NCBI GenBank assembly: GCA_963573315.1
Contig: OY752152.1
Location: 248,001 to 312,000, forward strand
Reading direction: 5' to 3'
DNA: 64,000 nucleotides
Origin: Entomortierella parvispora
Taxonomy: Eukaryota; Mortierellomycota; Mortierellomycetes; Mortierellales; Mortierellaceae
A program made the translations under genes and the position numbers. Every line of letters begins with the position of its first letter. The stretch's first letter is position 1. The notes under the pieces are model-generated. The model was not told the origin of the DNA. It saw only the letters and a list, made by a program, of their open reading frames with translations, and ran no database searches. This document shows, one piece after another, positions 30,164 to 41,400 of this stretch.

Positions 30164-32582
30164 TACAGATGGTCCTCTACCCCTACCCCTATAGTAACCG
30201 CGCCTATCCAGAAAACACGCACCTCCCAAGTACACTTTACGGGCATTGACCGGGACTGGATATCGTTCTTTATCTTTGGTAGCTGATTGATGCAATGACG
30301 TTTGTCTGCAAGGTCCATTAACGTAGATGCTCGGGTACCTTCCTTTAACTAACACCATACTCGAAATTACATTATCGGATAGGATGGTATGGCTATGAGC
30401 CTAGCTTGGCGGTACCGTATCTAGTCCAACAGTTCCAGCCCTAACCATTAACCGTTTATATTCTACTTTCATAGCATCAACAATCTCATTTACGTCGTCA
30501 TTCTATCCGCTGCTGTGGATCTAGTGGGCGCAAAAGTTCCAAAGGGCGTGGTTTTGCTAGCGGATATTACACCTTCATTAACAATCAAGCTCATAGCTCC
30601 GTATTTTATCCACCATGTCCCATATGCCGCCCGTGTGATATTCTGCGCGTCACTCTCATTTAGTGCAGTTGTGGTAAGTTTAGCGAGATACGGACAAACA
30701 GGTATCGAATGACTGCCAACAGTACTAGTCCATAACTCTAGGCTAATCCCAAAGATATCCTAGATGATCGCCAGTGCGGATACAATCTCCATGCGACTTG
30801 TCGGGGTAATGATGGCCTCATTGAGCTCAGGTCTGGGTGAACTGACATTTTTGATGCTGAGTTCATTCTATCGGTTGCAGATGGTTTCTGCTTGGTCGAG
30901 TGGCACAGGAGGCGCTGGACTTTTGGGCTCACTTCTTTTCTTGGCATTGACCTCTTGGTTTGGTTGGACAGTTACAAAGACACTGGCGGTTGTTGCGGTA
31001 AGGCAAAATATGTTTCGGTGTCGTAGAAATAGTCTTGCTGCTCGCAGACTTATATTTCGTTATCATCATAGATATTTCCAGTGACAATGCTGGCAGCGTA
31101 CTTCTTAATCCTTACTAGTCCTTCGAATGCTAGCGCGCTCCGATCCGCTGGATATGAGCCCTTGGCAACTACTCAAAGTCTGCAATTCGGCCCTGTTGGA
31201 GGGCATGCTATAACATCACCCAGGGATCGTTCAAATTCAGAACAATGGCACACAGAGGAACGTCTAAATCATGATATCGGCCCACTGTCAATGGGGGGTC
31301 AACAGTATGGCTCGCAAGAATCTCAATACTTGAGTGAGTCAGCAACTCAACTTCAGTCGACCTCTACACCACGTGATGCGCTTTCGTGCCAGAGCTCGTC
31401 ATCTTCGAACTCAATGACGGCGGTGTCGCCACTGGCTGCCGAGGATCAAGTGCCCATGGCAACTGAGAACATTGATTCGCGATTGACATCGATTGCTCCT
31501 TCATGGGATGTCCCCTCTTGGGATACAACTGCCTGGGAAGTACCATCGCACCACACGGAGCCCACTTCTATTAATACTTTACTCGCTGCGACTGATCCAG
31601 AAGACCCTGACTTCGTACCACCCTTCAGAGAGTCCGAGGAGGGGGTTGATTCTGGCATGAGGAGAGTCTACAGAACACAGCCGAATGAGGCCTTATCCTT
31701 GCGTGAAAAGCTGTCGTTGGCGCGGGGACTTTTGGTTCCCTTTATGGTTCCATTATTTCTCGTTTATGTTGCGTAAGTCGGGGGGGGGGGGGGGGGTTTG
31801 CCCTATCTTTTTAACCGCAATGTCATTTAACAAACTAATTTTCATCCTTTCAACAGCGAGTACGTTATGAACCAAGGTGTGCTACCAGTTATCCTGTTTC
31901 CGCTTGAAAAAACCCCTTTCGGTCATCTCCGCGATGTAAGATCTAAAATTTGCTAGTCCTTGATGTGGACGCAATGAAGTACTGTCTTTGAGGTCTCGTT
32001 TTAATCTCTGTTCATTATTTTGATCTCCATAGCATTATGTGACATACGCAGCGCTATACCAGGTATCAGAGCATGCCATTTCAAGGTTTCAGCCTTCAAG
32101 TATCCATCTGATTAACACTATTCTCTTGTTGGATCTACTTGTAGGTGGGCGTGTTCATAAGTCGATCTTCTGCGTCATTCATCCGAATCTCTAGACTTTG
32201 GATCCCGTCGCTTCTACAGCTAGTAACTCTTCTAGTCGCCACCGCTCAAGCATTGTTAGTATCTTCAGACACATCTGTAGATACGTTCGGTGTTGCGTCC
32301 GAAAAGACGCCGGTCCCTCTTCCTTCTATCTATTTTATCTTTGTTCTTATCCTCTGGGAGGGTTTGCTAGGCGGGACGACCTACGTGCAGACATACATGG
32401 GTATTTCCCGAAGCTATGAGCATGACCCAAAGGGCAAAGAGTTTGCTTTGGGTGTTGTGGGTGTGGCGGATGGTCTAGGCATTATGATTGCTGGTCTGGC
32501 AAGTCTTTGGATCGAACCTGCACTTTGCCGTTGGCAAGTAGTTGAGCGAGGTGTAGACCTGTGTTTGGCAATGGCCGACTAG
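30164..32582 (+). CDS. CLN3: CLN3/battenin (Btn1-like) lysosomal-vacuolar membrane protein; 5' exon uncertain
   Basis: Multi-pass protein of the battenin family, tied to vacuolar/lysosomal pH and basic amino acid homeostasis. Confident exons are 30,475-30,673, 30,764-30,997, 31,072-31,772, 31,857-31,935, 32,033-32,062 and 32,145-32,582, all in phase, giving 559 residues plus the N-terminus. Family signatures are I-N-N-L-I-Y-V-V-I-L-S-A-A, P-K-G-V-V-L-L-A-D-I, S-S-G-L-G-E-L-T-F-L, Y-V-M-N-Q-G-V and L-L-G-G-T-T-Y-V-Q-T. A Ser/Thr-rich loop of about 180 residues in exon 3 makes it longer than human CLN3 (438). A candidate upstream exon, 30,164-30,278, reads R-D-W-I-S-F-F-I-F-G as the family expects, but its donor is one base out of phase. 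A G run sits in the intron at about 31,779. Confidence 0.85.
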
Positions 32583-32649
32583 CAATACAACATATTATCA
32601 TATTGAGAACATTTATTTTCTTCTGTAATGTCGAGAGTGTCCGCCTTTC

Positions 32650-34305
32650 TTATTTCTTGCGTGCCGATTGAACAATACTCTCTGCGAGGGCCAGGACCGT
32701 TCCGGCGCCTGAGGTGGCCAACCCTAAACTTTGAGGGACATATCGAAAGACCTCTGAGATATACTTGCATCCACTCCACGGACCACCGACCCCAGAGCCC
32801 CCGGCGCCTCCTCCAACTCCAAGGATAGATCTCAAGCCCGCCGAATGACCCAAGAAATAGGTCAATGCAAACTTGAATACAAAATAAGAAAGCCCGGAAG
32901 TTGTTCTTTTGGCCAAAAGTCCTGTCAAATGCTGGTCCGAGGAAGATGAAGATGACGAGAAGGACGAGTGAGAGGACCGGTCAACATTGAAGAGTTGACT
33001 GAGCAAAGTCGGCAGCAAGAACAATGTTCCATAGTAAGAAAAGAAGGGTAGTAAGAAATGAGGCCAGTTCGTCAGGAAACTCAGGCAGTGGGGAATCCAG
33101 CAGGATGTAAAGTGTGAGCTGATCCAAGAGGGCAGCCAGTCATGATGGTATCCTCCAGAAAACGAGTGACCGTGACCGTGGCCATATCCTGCTCGATGGT
33201 GGTGTTGATAAAGATACGAGTAGGCTTGAGAGAAAAAGACACCAAGCTCCAGTACAAGGGTGAGCCAGACAAAGCCCTTGCTAGTCGATCCAAGCTTCAA
33301 GCAGGCATTGGCATTGTTATAAAAGCATGAAAAAAAATTGTGAGGACCTAAACAACCAGTCGTAGAGACAATAAGCAAGCATTGTTTTTCAAAAAGAGAC
33401 TTACATCCTGCAGTCGCTTCCACTGCTTTTGCGCGCAAGTCGAGAGCCCACAGACACCACGGTGGCGACTGCCGTCAAAACAGTGTGAGAAACGGTGATG
33501 AATCGCGCCAGTGAGGTGATTCCACCAAGCTCCGATGCCTCCCTCTCCATGGTGGCCACGATGGCGACCATCGCGGTGTCCGTTACGGTGCGATTCATGA
33601 GCATCATGGTCATGCTTGCTGCTATGGGATCCACGGTGTCGACTATCATGACCATGGCTTTCCGCCAAAGGATGAGTATGCGACGAAGTAGACGCTCTTC
33701 GTCCAGAAGATCGAATGGTACTTTTACCAGCGGACGAGTTTCCGGTTGTGAACTTTTTGTGCAAAGTCTCTTCCAGCTGTTTGGCCAAGTCCGTAGCATC
33801 ATGCAACTCATCCTGCATATGATCCATAAAATTGCTGACTTGGTCCTCTGGTAACCCATTGTTGTGCTTGGAATGAGTCGCGGTCGACTTTCCTCCATTC
33901 GTCTTGGTGGTGGTGGTCTCAGTGCTTGTGATTTTCTTGCGAGGGGACGATTTGGTCGAGGTTGTCGTGGTCGTCACGTTCTCGATGGAGGACCGACGAC
34001 TGTTGCTGGCTGAGCGGTCAGGAGTATCCTCACGCAAGAGCGCGGACAGAGATGCATCTCCCGAGGAAGAGACATGATTTCTATTGATTTTATGGAGGAC
34101 CAGGTGCACAGGACAGAAAAAGAACCCCTTCCTCTCAGTTAGAAAAAATTAATTTCCAAAAAGCGCCGACAAAGTGCAAAAGAGTCAAACCGTACTTGAT
34201 GCGCTCAACGAGATCCTCTCGAGTACCATCATCGGCGATACCTAAGCTCTGGGCCACTTCTTTCAGCTCCTGTTTTCTGCGTCGACTGAGGGAAGGAGTC
34301 GACAT
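32650..34305 (-). CDS. SAP-domain, His-rich, multi-pass membrane protein (3 exons)
   Basis: Exons 34,305-34,196, 34,080-33,405 and 33,294-32,650 join in frame to 476 residues. The first 35 residues form a SAP/HeH-like helix-extension-helix (L-S-R-R-R-K-Q-E-L-K-E-V-A, then G-T-R-E-D-L-V-E-R-I), a fold that binds DNA or serves nuclear-envelope proteins. A Ser/Thr-rich region and an amphipathic helix (H-M-Q-D-E-L-H-D-A-T) follow, then a stretch rich in His, Arg and Gly. The last exon has three or so hydrophobic spans (G-F-V-W-L-T-L-V-L-E-L-G-V, F-F-S-Y-Y-G-T-L-F-L-L, Y-F-V-F-K-F-A-L-T-Y) and a Gly-rich tail. SAP plus membrane spans suggests an ER or inner nuclear membrane protein; the family is not recognised. 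It converges with CLN3, 67 bases apart. Confidence 0.7.
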
Positions 34306-34593
34306 TGTTGTTGCTGTGTTTTGTTGAAAGGATGATCAGTAAACTTGTAGTGCGAGTGAATAAAAAAAAAAAAAAAAGGTGAGAAAAAAGTCGTGATTAA
34401 AAGGGGGTTGTGACTGCTGGCTGACGCGCTGCTGCAGCGCGATTTCCAACTGGCCCGTCGCGTGTCTGACAACCGCGTCCCTTTACTCTCTCTCACTCCC
34501 TCTCTCTCTTTTTAATGCCTTGGGAACGGAATGGGGAATGTCGATCGTCGCAAGGCTTTTTTTTTATTGTGAAAGAAATACTGGTAGTTTTCT
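34306..34593. other. Promoter region of SAP-domain gene
   Basis: Contains an A15 tract (about 34,362-34,377), CT repeats (34,489-34,511) and T runs. It separates the SAP-domain gene from the 237-codon ORF transcribed in the same direction. No gene seen. Confidence 0.5.
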
Positions 34594-35307
34594 TCAGTGA
34601 CTGGGGTCAAAGTAATCCCAAAGCCTCTCTCGTAGACTTTCCTCTTTGTGATTCTCTCCGAGTCGATATGTCTGCCTCACTTCAAAGGTAGCGGTTGACA
34701 TCAATCTGCCCTCGTCTTGCATAGAAAAGAAAGGTGATATCAGCTCAAGTGTCGCTTCCCACGGAGCTTTGACCTTCGTCACTCTTAGTAATGTTTGACC
34801 AAATATCGCCCCTGGTGTGTTCATCCAATGGGCGGCCGCTACAACTAGCATCGGCTGCAACGAGGTTGGTGCTGAAGAGACTGAGGCAGTAGTGGCCAAC
34901 AATGGGGTCGCTGTTGCGTCCTGCTCAGGGGCCGGGACCATAGAAACTGGAATCGTCACATGGGTGGTTACCAGAGGATCAGAGATTGCGGCTGCTATGA
35001 ATCCAAGATCTTGTCCAATTGTGCAGGCGTTGGAGCCGTTTCCTGAGCTAACAAGAGTAAGGCCGATTGGGGTGCCATGATAGTAAATCCCAGTCGCAGA
35101 CATCACTACGTTTGGGAATAACGTTGTACCCCAATCAATGCTCGTGGATACGGTGGCTGTTACCTCGTTGGGGAGTCGAGGTTCAGGAACTGACACAGGT
35201 GAGATCGAAATCAGTGACTGTGGAGGCGTAGGAATATGGACATGAGGTGAAGATAGTATTCGATATTGCCCCAAGAGCCTGTTTCCTTCCAACTCCCGAG
35301 TAAGCAT
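34594..35307 (-). CDS. Unrecognised 237-aa protein
   Basis: ORF from ATG 35,307, beginning M-L-T-R-E-L-E-G-N-R, 104 bases downstream of the stop of the giant ASH-repeat gene and on the same strand. It is rich in Ala, Thr, Val and Pro with alternating hydrophobic residues (T-L-F-P-N-V-V-M-S-A-T-G-I, F-I-A-A-A-I-S-D-P-L-V-T-T) and ends in a charged tail, L-R-E-R-L-W-D-Y-F-D. Codon-level texture looks like real coding sequence. No domain is recognised. A further start at 35,404 in another frame could add an exon, or the ORF could belong to a longer transcript of the upstream gene. Confidence 0.5.
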   Translation of the reverse strand: MLTRELEGNRLLGQYRILSSPHVHIPTPPQSLISISPVSVPEPRLPNEVTATVSTSIDWGTTLFPNVVMSATGIYYHGTPIGLTLVSSGNGSNACTIGQDLGFIAAAISDPLVTTHVTIPVSMVPAPEQDATATPLLATTASVSSAPTSLQPMLVVAAAHWMNTPGAIFGQTLLRVTKVKAPWEATLELISPFFSMQDEGRLMSTATFEVRQTYRLGENHKEESLRERLWDYFDPSH

Positions 35308-35411
35308 TGATCATGGTGGCGAGGAAGCTTGAGACAAGAAGGATCTTGGTCGTCTTTGTTGGTAATGTACATTTGTTTATTGTTATCATCCTAAGTAGGA
35401 TCATCTCGACT

Positions 35412-38400
35412 TTAAGGAGTCGAGATCAGGCTATGATGCAAGGTTTTTAGCGTCTCCAGCTGTCGCGTGTGGTAAGGGAAGAACGACACAAAATAGTCCA
35501 GGGCCTCAACCTAATAGTATGGTAAAAGTTAAAAAAAAAAACTAGTTCTCAGTATTCATAGTTCTCTTGCGGAGAAGACACAAAGAATAAAGCAAGGTCC
35601 GATCGCCAACTTACCCATTTCCGAAGAGACTCTGGCCAAACTCGGATCTTTTGTGCCTCCCGTCGTCGTCGGCTTCCATCCTCACCGCCATTCTCATTCT
35701 CATCGTCTTCATCATCGTCGTCCTGCAGAGCACGCAAATGACCGTTATCGCCCATGATAAATCCAGAAGCGCCTGCAGCAGATTCCAAGATGGATTGCTT
35801 TAAGGACTGCGGCGACTGTTGCTCCTGAGCTCCATCCCCTGAGCCGCCGCGTCCTTCCTCGCCTCCAGCCATAGTCGCATTAGTCATCGCAGTGGGATTA
35901 ATTCTCGGATCTCTCAAATAAGCCGGAGACCAAATCTGGAAGATCCTGTTGCCGAGCAAAGAGCAAAACAACAAGCTCGCCAGTTGGAAAAAGTTCTCCC
36001 CAGTTTTGATGGTGCTGTAGTACACCAGCTGATCCACCACATAATGGTACTGAAACTCCAAGTCAATCAATTTTCGCTGGCTCTCCTGTTGTTCCGGAGA
36101 CAAGTAGTGAGGGTGATGTGCCGGAGGATAGTAAATCATTGACATGGGTGCCCGTCCTGTAGAAGTAACCACTGTTGAAGCACTCGGATGATGATGTTGA
36201 AAGGTTCGACCGAGTCCCAACATACCAACAGCAGGGCCGGAGCTCGTTGGAGGTGACAAGACCATAGCTGCTCCTGAGGAAGATGTCGTAATACCATGAC
36301 CGACATTGTTGACATTAGAAAGGGCTGTTGTCGATCCATATCCATTCACAGACGGGTGATTCAAGGTAGGTGAGACTGATCCAGAATTGCTGACACCTAG
36401 CGGACTAGGTCCTCTCGAGTGTTGTGTCCTGCTCTGGTGTTGGTAATGGTGATACGGGTCAGGAGAAAAGAACGTCGAAGAGGCAGCAGAAGAAAGGTAT
36501 AAGCCACCATAACCCTGACTGCCCGCTGCAGAGTAATACGAGGACGTGGACGAAGACACAGACGAGCTGGAGTTGGTAGCGATCATACCCACTCCCGCAA
36601 TCCCTCCAGAGCATCCGCTGCTACCCATCATTGTCACCAAGACCGCGTTCGAATTGAAGTCACTCAAGAAATTGACCACGTGCTGCTCAATCATTCCGAA
36701 CGCGTATGAACTCTTGTATCCAGAAGAGAGCTGGAAGTTGGAGACATTGCCAAAGCTCACGCGCACGGGGATCCAGTAATTTTCCAGAGGTCGATTCCGA
36801 TTGTATATGGTAATGTTTTCCTGTACGTACTTCTCCTGCAGTTTCGTAAATAAGAAAAAAAAATATGTTTAGTACATTACGGGTTTCCATGTTGCTTACT
36901 GACTGATGTTCTAGAGCGCATGACATACCCTTCGAAAGTTCTCGGCGTTTCGGAGCAAGGCCTTGACGTTTGGGACCACGCGAACTTCATGTGTATCCAT
37001 ACCGTCAACAGTCTTTTCTGGCTCTGGATATTCGAGGTTGAAGTACATGGTGTCGTTGACAATCTCATAGTCCAAAGGAATATCCAGCAAGTTTGAAATG
37101 CCAAGAATTCGATAGTCTTCCCGGAACGAGATATTCCATTCATCTGAGGTCTCCCCCGCATTGGTAGGAGTCTTGCGAGACAAACGAGCTTTAAAAATGA
37201 TGCAAAGGGAAAGAAATCGCTAGTTAGCTCAAGACATCACATCTTCAATACGTCCAATAGCGTCCTTCCAAATAACACTTACCAACGAACGAGACGGAGT
37301 CATCCCACTTGACACGAACAGCAGGCAGATAACACTCAGCCTTGAGCAACACCACTTGTTGATAGTCCTTGACCAGGCGACAGTTGATGTAGATCTCCAC
37401 AGTCTTGAGCTCCATTTCATCAGGGTCTCGGTATTCTCCATTGTCCAGTGCAGCCTGGATTGCGGCTGAAGGACGAGGGAAAAATCGGATGTAAACTCGG
37501 ACATGGTTCTCAGATGGTACCGTCAAGGTCTTGAACAGCTTTGCGGAAGTGCGAGAAGTCGAAAACAATATCTCGGTCGTGTCTGAAGGGGAGAGATTCG
37601 ATTTGAACTAAAAATAGAGGACAAAAGAGGATTAGCGGCCCATTTTTTTTTTCTTGAAGCAAGAATAAATGCTAATCTGCTTACCGTGAATTCCATGGGC
37701 ACCGTCTCTCTGTTGTACACAACCATGCTTCGGGCAGTGTATTCAGAGCCATAGTACAAATTCTTCATATCAATCGAAGAAGAGTTCTTGTTGTCGATAC
37801 CGTTCACAAACACATCAAACACTCGGTTATTCGACTCATTCCCCCTCGCGGCACGTCTCAAGTTCTGACGTGCAACAACTTCCATTGTCACCCGGATCGT
37901 CTTTGTATCCGCCGGATTGTCCACATTCTCGATCAATAGATAGGTCGAAAAGACGTTCCGGACGTTGGTCGAAAAGTTCAGAGTGATGGTGTGAACCGAC
38001 GAAGACCCAGATGACGGAGTATCATCCGACGGCGGCTCCAAAGTTCCGTCCAACCGACTAATCTTGATCCAATTCTTGTCAAGGTTGGAGATCGTCTTGA
38101 TGCGATAGGAGGTACGGTCATATCCTGGATTCTCCAACATCAATTTCCGAACTACACTTGTTGGTCCCATATCCTGTTGACCAAGATCCAATTCATACCG
38201 ACCTCCCGAAGGCTCACCGTTGTCGATTCGTTTACACCCACGCAATAAGATGATTGGTTGCATATCGTTCCGATCCGCCTCCTCAGAAGCTTCTGGTTGT
38301 GCCGGAAGAGCTGGTCCGCTCATGGTCGAGGGACTAGGCTCCTCCTGTAGCTTGTTCTGGTGATGGTGAGGATCTTTGCGTTCGTCCTCCAGGATCTGTT

Positions 38401-41400
38401 TCTGCTTGTTTTTGCGATGCTCTCTGTTGTCCGAGACGATACTGATCAGAACTCGTTGCTGTTGTCCGAGATTCGAGTTCAGGTTGCGAATGTACAGTTT
38501 GATATCCTCAGAAATGACTAATCGCGGATCCACCAATTCCACCGTAAGCTTCAGTTGTTGTCCAGCCTCTACAGTTCCTCGGTTATTAGCATCCAATGGC
38601 GTCACCTTGATGATCTCTCCTGCAGGGTACTCCATGGGTCCTTCCAAGGTCATTTGAAACTCGAGTGGGAAGCTCATGGACAGGTTTGAGACAATGATGG
38701 AGGCCTGTTGAACATCCGATTCGCCATCATCCGAGGTGTCCTTTGAAGACGCATATCGAGAAGAGTCGGGGGCAGAGAGTTCATCATCGCTTTCACCCTC
38801 ATAGTCCGACGTCTCCAAGAGACTTCTAAATACAATCCTCTGAGTTGAGAGCGAAAACATGGAGCCCTCCACAAGCGTGCCACGGATAGGAATATCCTCC
38901 GCAAACCTCTTTGTCGTAGTTTCGTCCTCACCAGTTGTTGATTTCGTGGCCAACCACAATGTTCCAAAAGTCAGGCCTTCAGGTGTACAGAGCGCTGAGG
39001 TATCGCTGGGAAGTCTGGATCCTTCCTTAGGGAAGGCTCGGACTCGGACCTCAATAGATCCTCGAGGGCTGAGTGAGATGGTGCCGCGCAAAGGCGAATT
39101 CGAAAACCGTGATAGCACATCGAGACGCACATAGTCCACAACGTCCGGCGACAGGTTGGCTCCGATTTCGAATCTAACATCCTCCAATGACTTGTTTGTG
39201 ATCGAAAACCAGGCATCACAGGGCAAAGCCGAGGCCGGGAGCGGGTGGGTTAGCGGGGGGAGTATCAGCCTTCCATCCTGGAGACGATCAAAGCCCAACT
39301 CAAACTCTGTCAGAATTGCCGTGACGCTAAGCAGGGACTCATTCTCGGGGTTGTAGAGGTTGAGAAGACGAATCGGGAACGTCCTGCGTCCAATTTCGTA
39401 ATTGTCGATCCTGTTTGGATTCAGCAACACCTCAATCTTCTCCACCATATTGGAAGGGATCGTCCGCTTTGTACGAGCGACTTCTACTTCTTGCTCTCTA
39501 CCACCATCACCATCAGACGTGGTTAGTGCTGGGGAGTACACAAGATCCATGCAGTCCTGGAGAACAATTTCATAGTGCAGTGGGATGTCGCTTGTGTTTT
39601 TGACCTCAAACGAAACCGGGACAGGCTCCCAAGAGTTGTAGTGACCAATCTTGCCAACGTCGCTCGAAAGTGGCATAACCTCGCCGTAGGAGGCGCCAAA
39701 GGTAGATGTCAGGCACAAAACCTTTACCACTTGCTTGGTTGAGCAGTCAATGACCATCAAGTTGCCAGCGATCGTAACGCTCTTGCCAGACTGGAGCTGG
39801 ACAATATCTCTAGAAGGCATATCAGGAGATGGACAGGTAATCCAGAGCTGGGCCGATTCTCCTGCACCCACACGAACTACTGGCCCACAGTACTGGAATC
39901 CATCAATAGGTTGTAATTCCTCAGATAGCTCATCCGAATCCGTGACCTTGGTTGAACCCAGCTGCCACAGAGTCTCCACACCAATGTCGGAGAGCGGTGC
40001 AAGTTCCATAGCGATTTCGCTGTCATTCACAAACTCGATCCAGCGCTCTTCTACCTGAGGCTCCCTTTCGCCATACTTGCTCTGGAAGGTGACGTATGCA
40101 GGAGTGGAGTCTTCATCGCTGTCGTCTTGGGAGGTATGTACGTTAACATAGACATTCTCCCAGGTGAGGCTAGGTAGACTCAGTCCCTCCCGCGGTGCTC
40201 CCGGTTTACCCTCCTGGATCTCGGCCAAAAGGTCAGACGTCATAGGACAGGCGTACCCAGGTCCGTGTCGACCAGTCACCAACAGCTTTGGTTCAATGAA
40301 GAGCCGGACCTTGATCTCAATTTGCTGTGAGCAGTTATTCTCGTTCGTCACCAGAATCGAGTCTGTGAAGAGTCCTGGAGTCGAAGAGGTGACTCTGAAG
40401 CTGATCCACATCCTCGATCTGTCCATTAAAACACTGTCCATACTATCAGGATCCACAGGTTCGCGGTCCTCGTCCAAGCTTCGTCGCACTTTGTCCAAGT
40501 GACCCTCATGAGATGGCGTGTCCACATCCCAGCCGTCCAGAATGCCTCCTGTCCGATCCAGAATGATATTGCCAGAACGCGATTCAACATGAAAGTCCAA
40601 GGGCAAGCGACTCGACATGTTTTGAAGAGTGAACGAGCCATACACAGGTTTGCCCGGCTCTGGAGTCCATCCAAGGTTTAGCACCGTGTCCGACACTGAG
40701 AGAATAGATCGACCAATAACGGATGTAAATTTCACCGTCTGAGAAGTAACCGGGATGAGAAGTCCATCCGAGGCGTCCGTCAAATCCAATGGGCGAGGGT
40801 CCGTCGAAACTGACTGCTCTTCTGGCAAAGAGACCGTGAATTTGATGCCTCCCATCAGCGTACGACATTCACTATCACGATCGTTGCCCACACCATTGGG
40901 ATTGGCTCCCGGCCTACGGTTGGAGCTGCCTCGAGCAATACCACCGAGGAGATTGGGTTGGACCGCAACCCAAACTGTGAGCATGCTCCTCTTTTTCAGG
41001 AAAGCTCTAGTAACCTGGCCCTTCTCGGCTTGCTCATCCAAATAAATTCCAACCTGTTGAGAGAGGTTTGAGGCGCAAGCAATATAGACATCGTCATCCG
41101 TGATGTTTTCCACAAGCAATGGCGTCACCTGAGAGTACTTGCGACCAGTGTCAACGTAGCAGTGTCCTAGATCCAGTTTCATGGAGTCGTCCAAGGAAGG
41201 GAATGCGAGGTACTGGGGCCGATGCGAGAAGCACGTGAACTTGAACGGGAACGATGATTTTGTCAATGGATTAACCACATGAAGCGAGTCGCGCAAACGA
41301 CCCAAAGAGGACGATGGGTAACCAAAGCTAATCCGTCTGACCTCCCGTGGTCCTAATACACCTTCCATCGCACCATCTTCCATGACGAATAGCGAGGTGC

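Noticed and set aside
33495-33854. 119-codon plus-strand ORF opposite the SAP-domain gene
   Set aside because: Shadow of exon 2 of the minus-strand gene, whose three exons join in phase.
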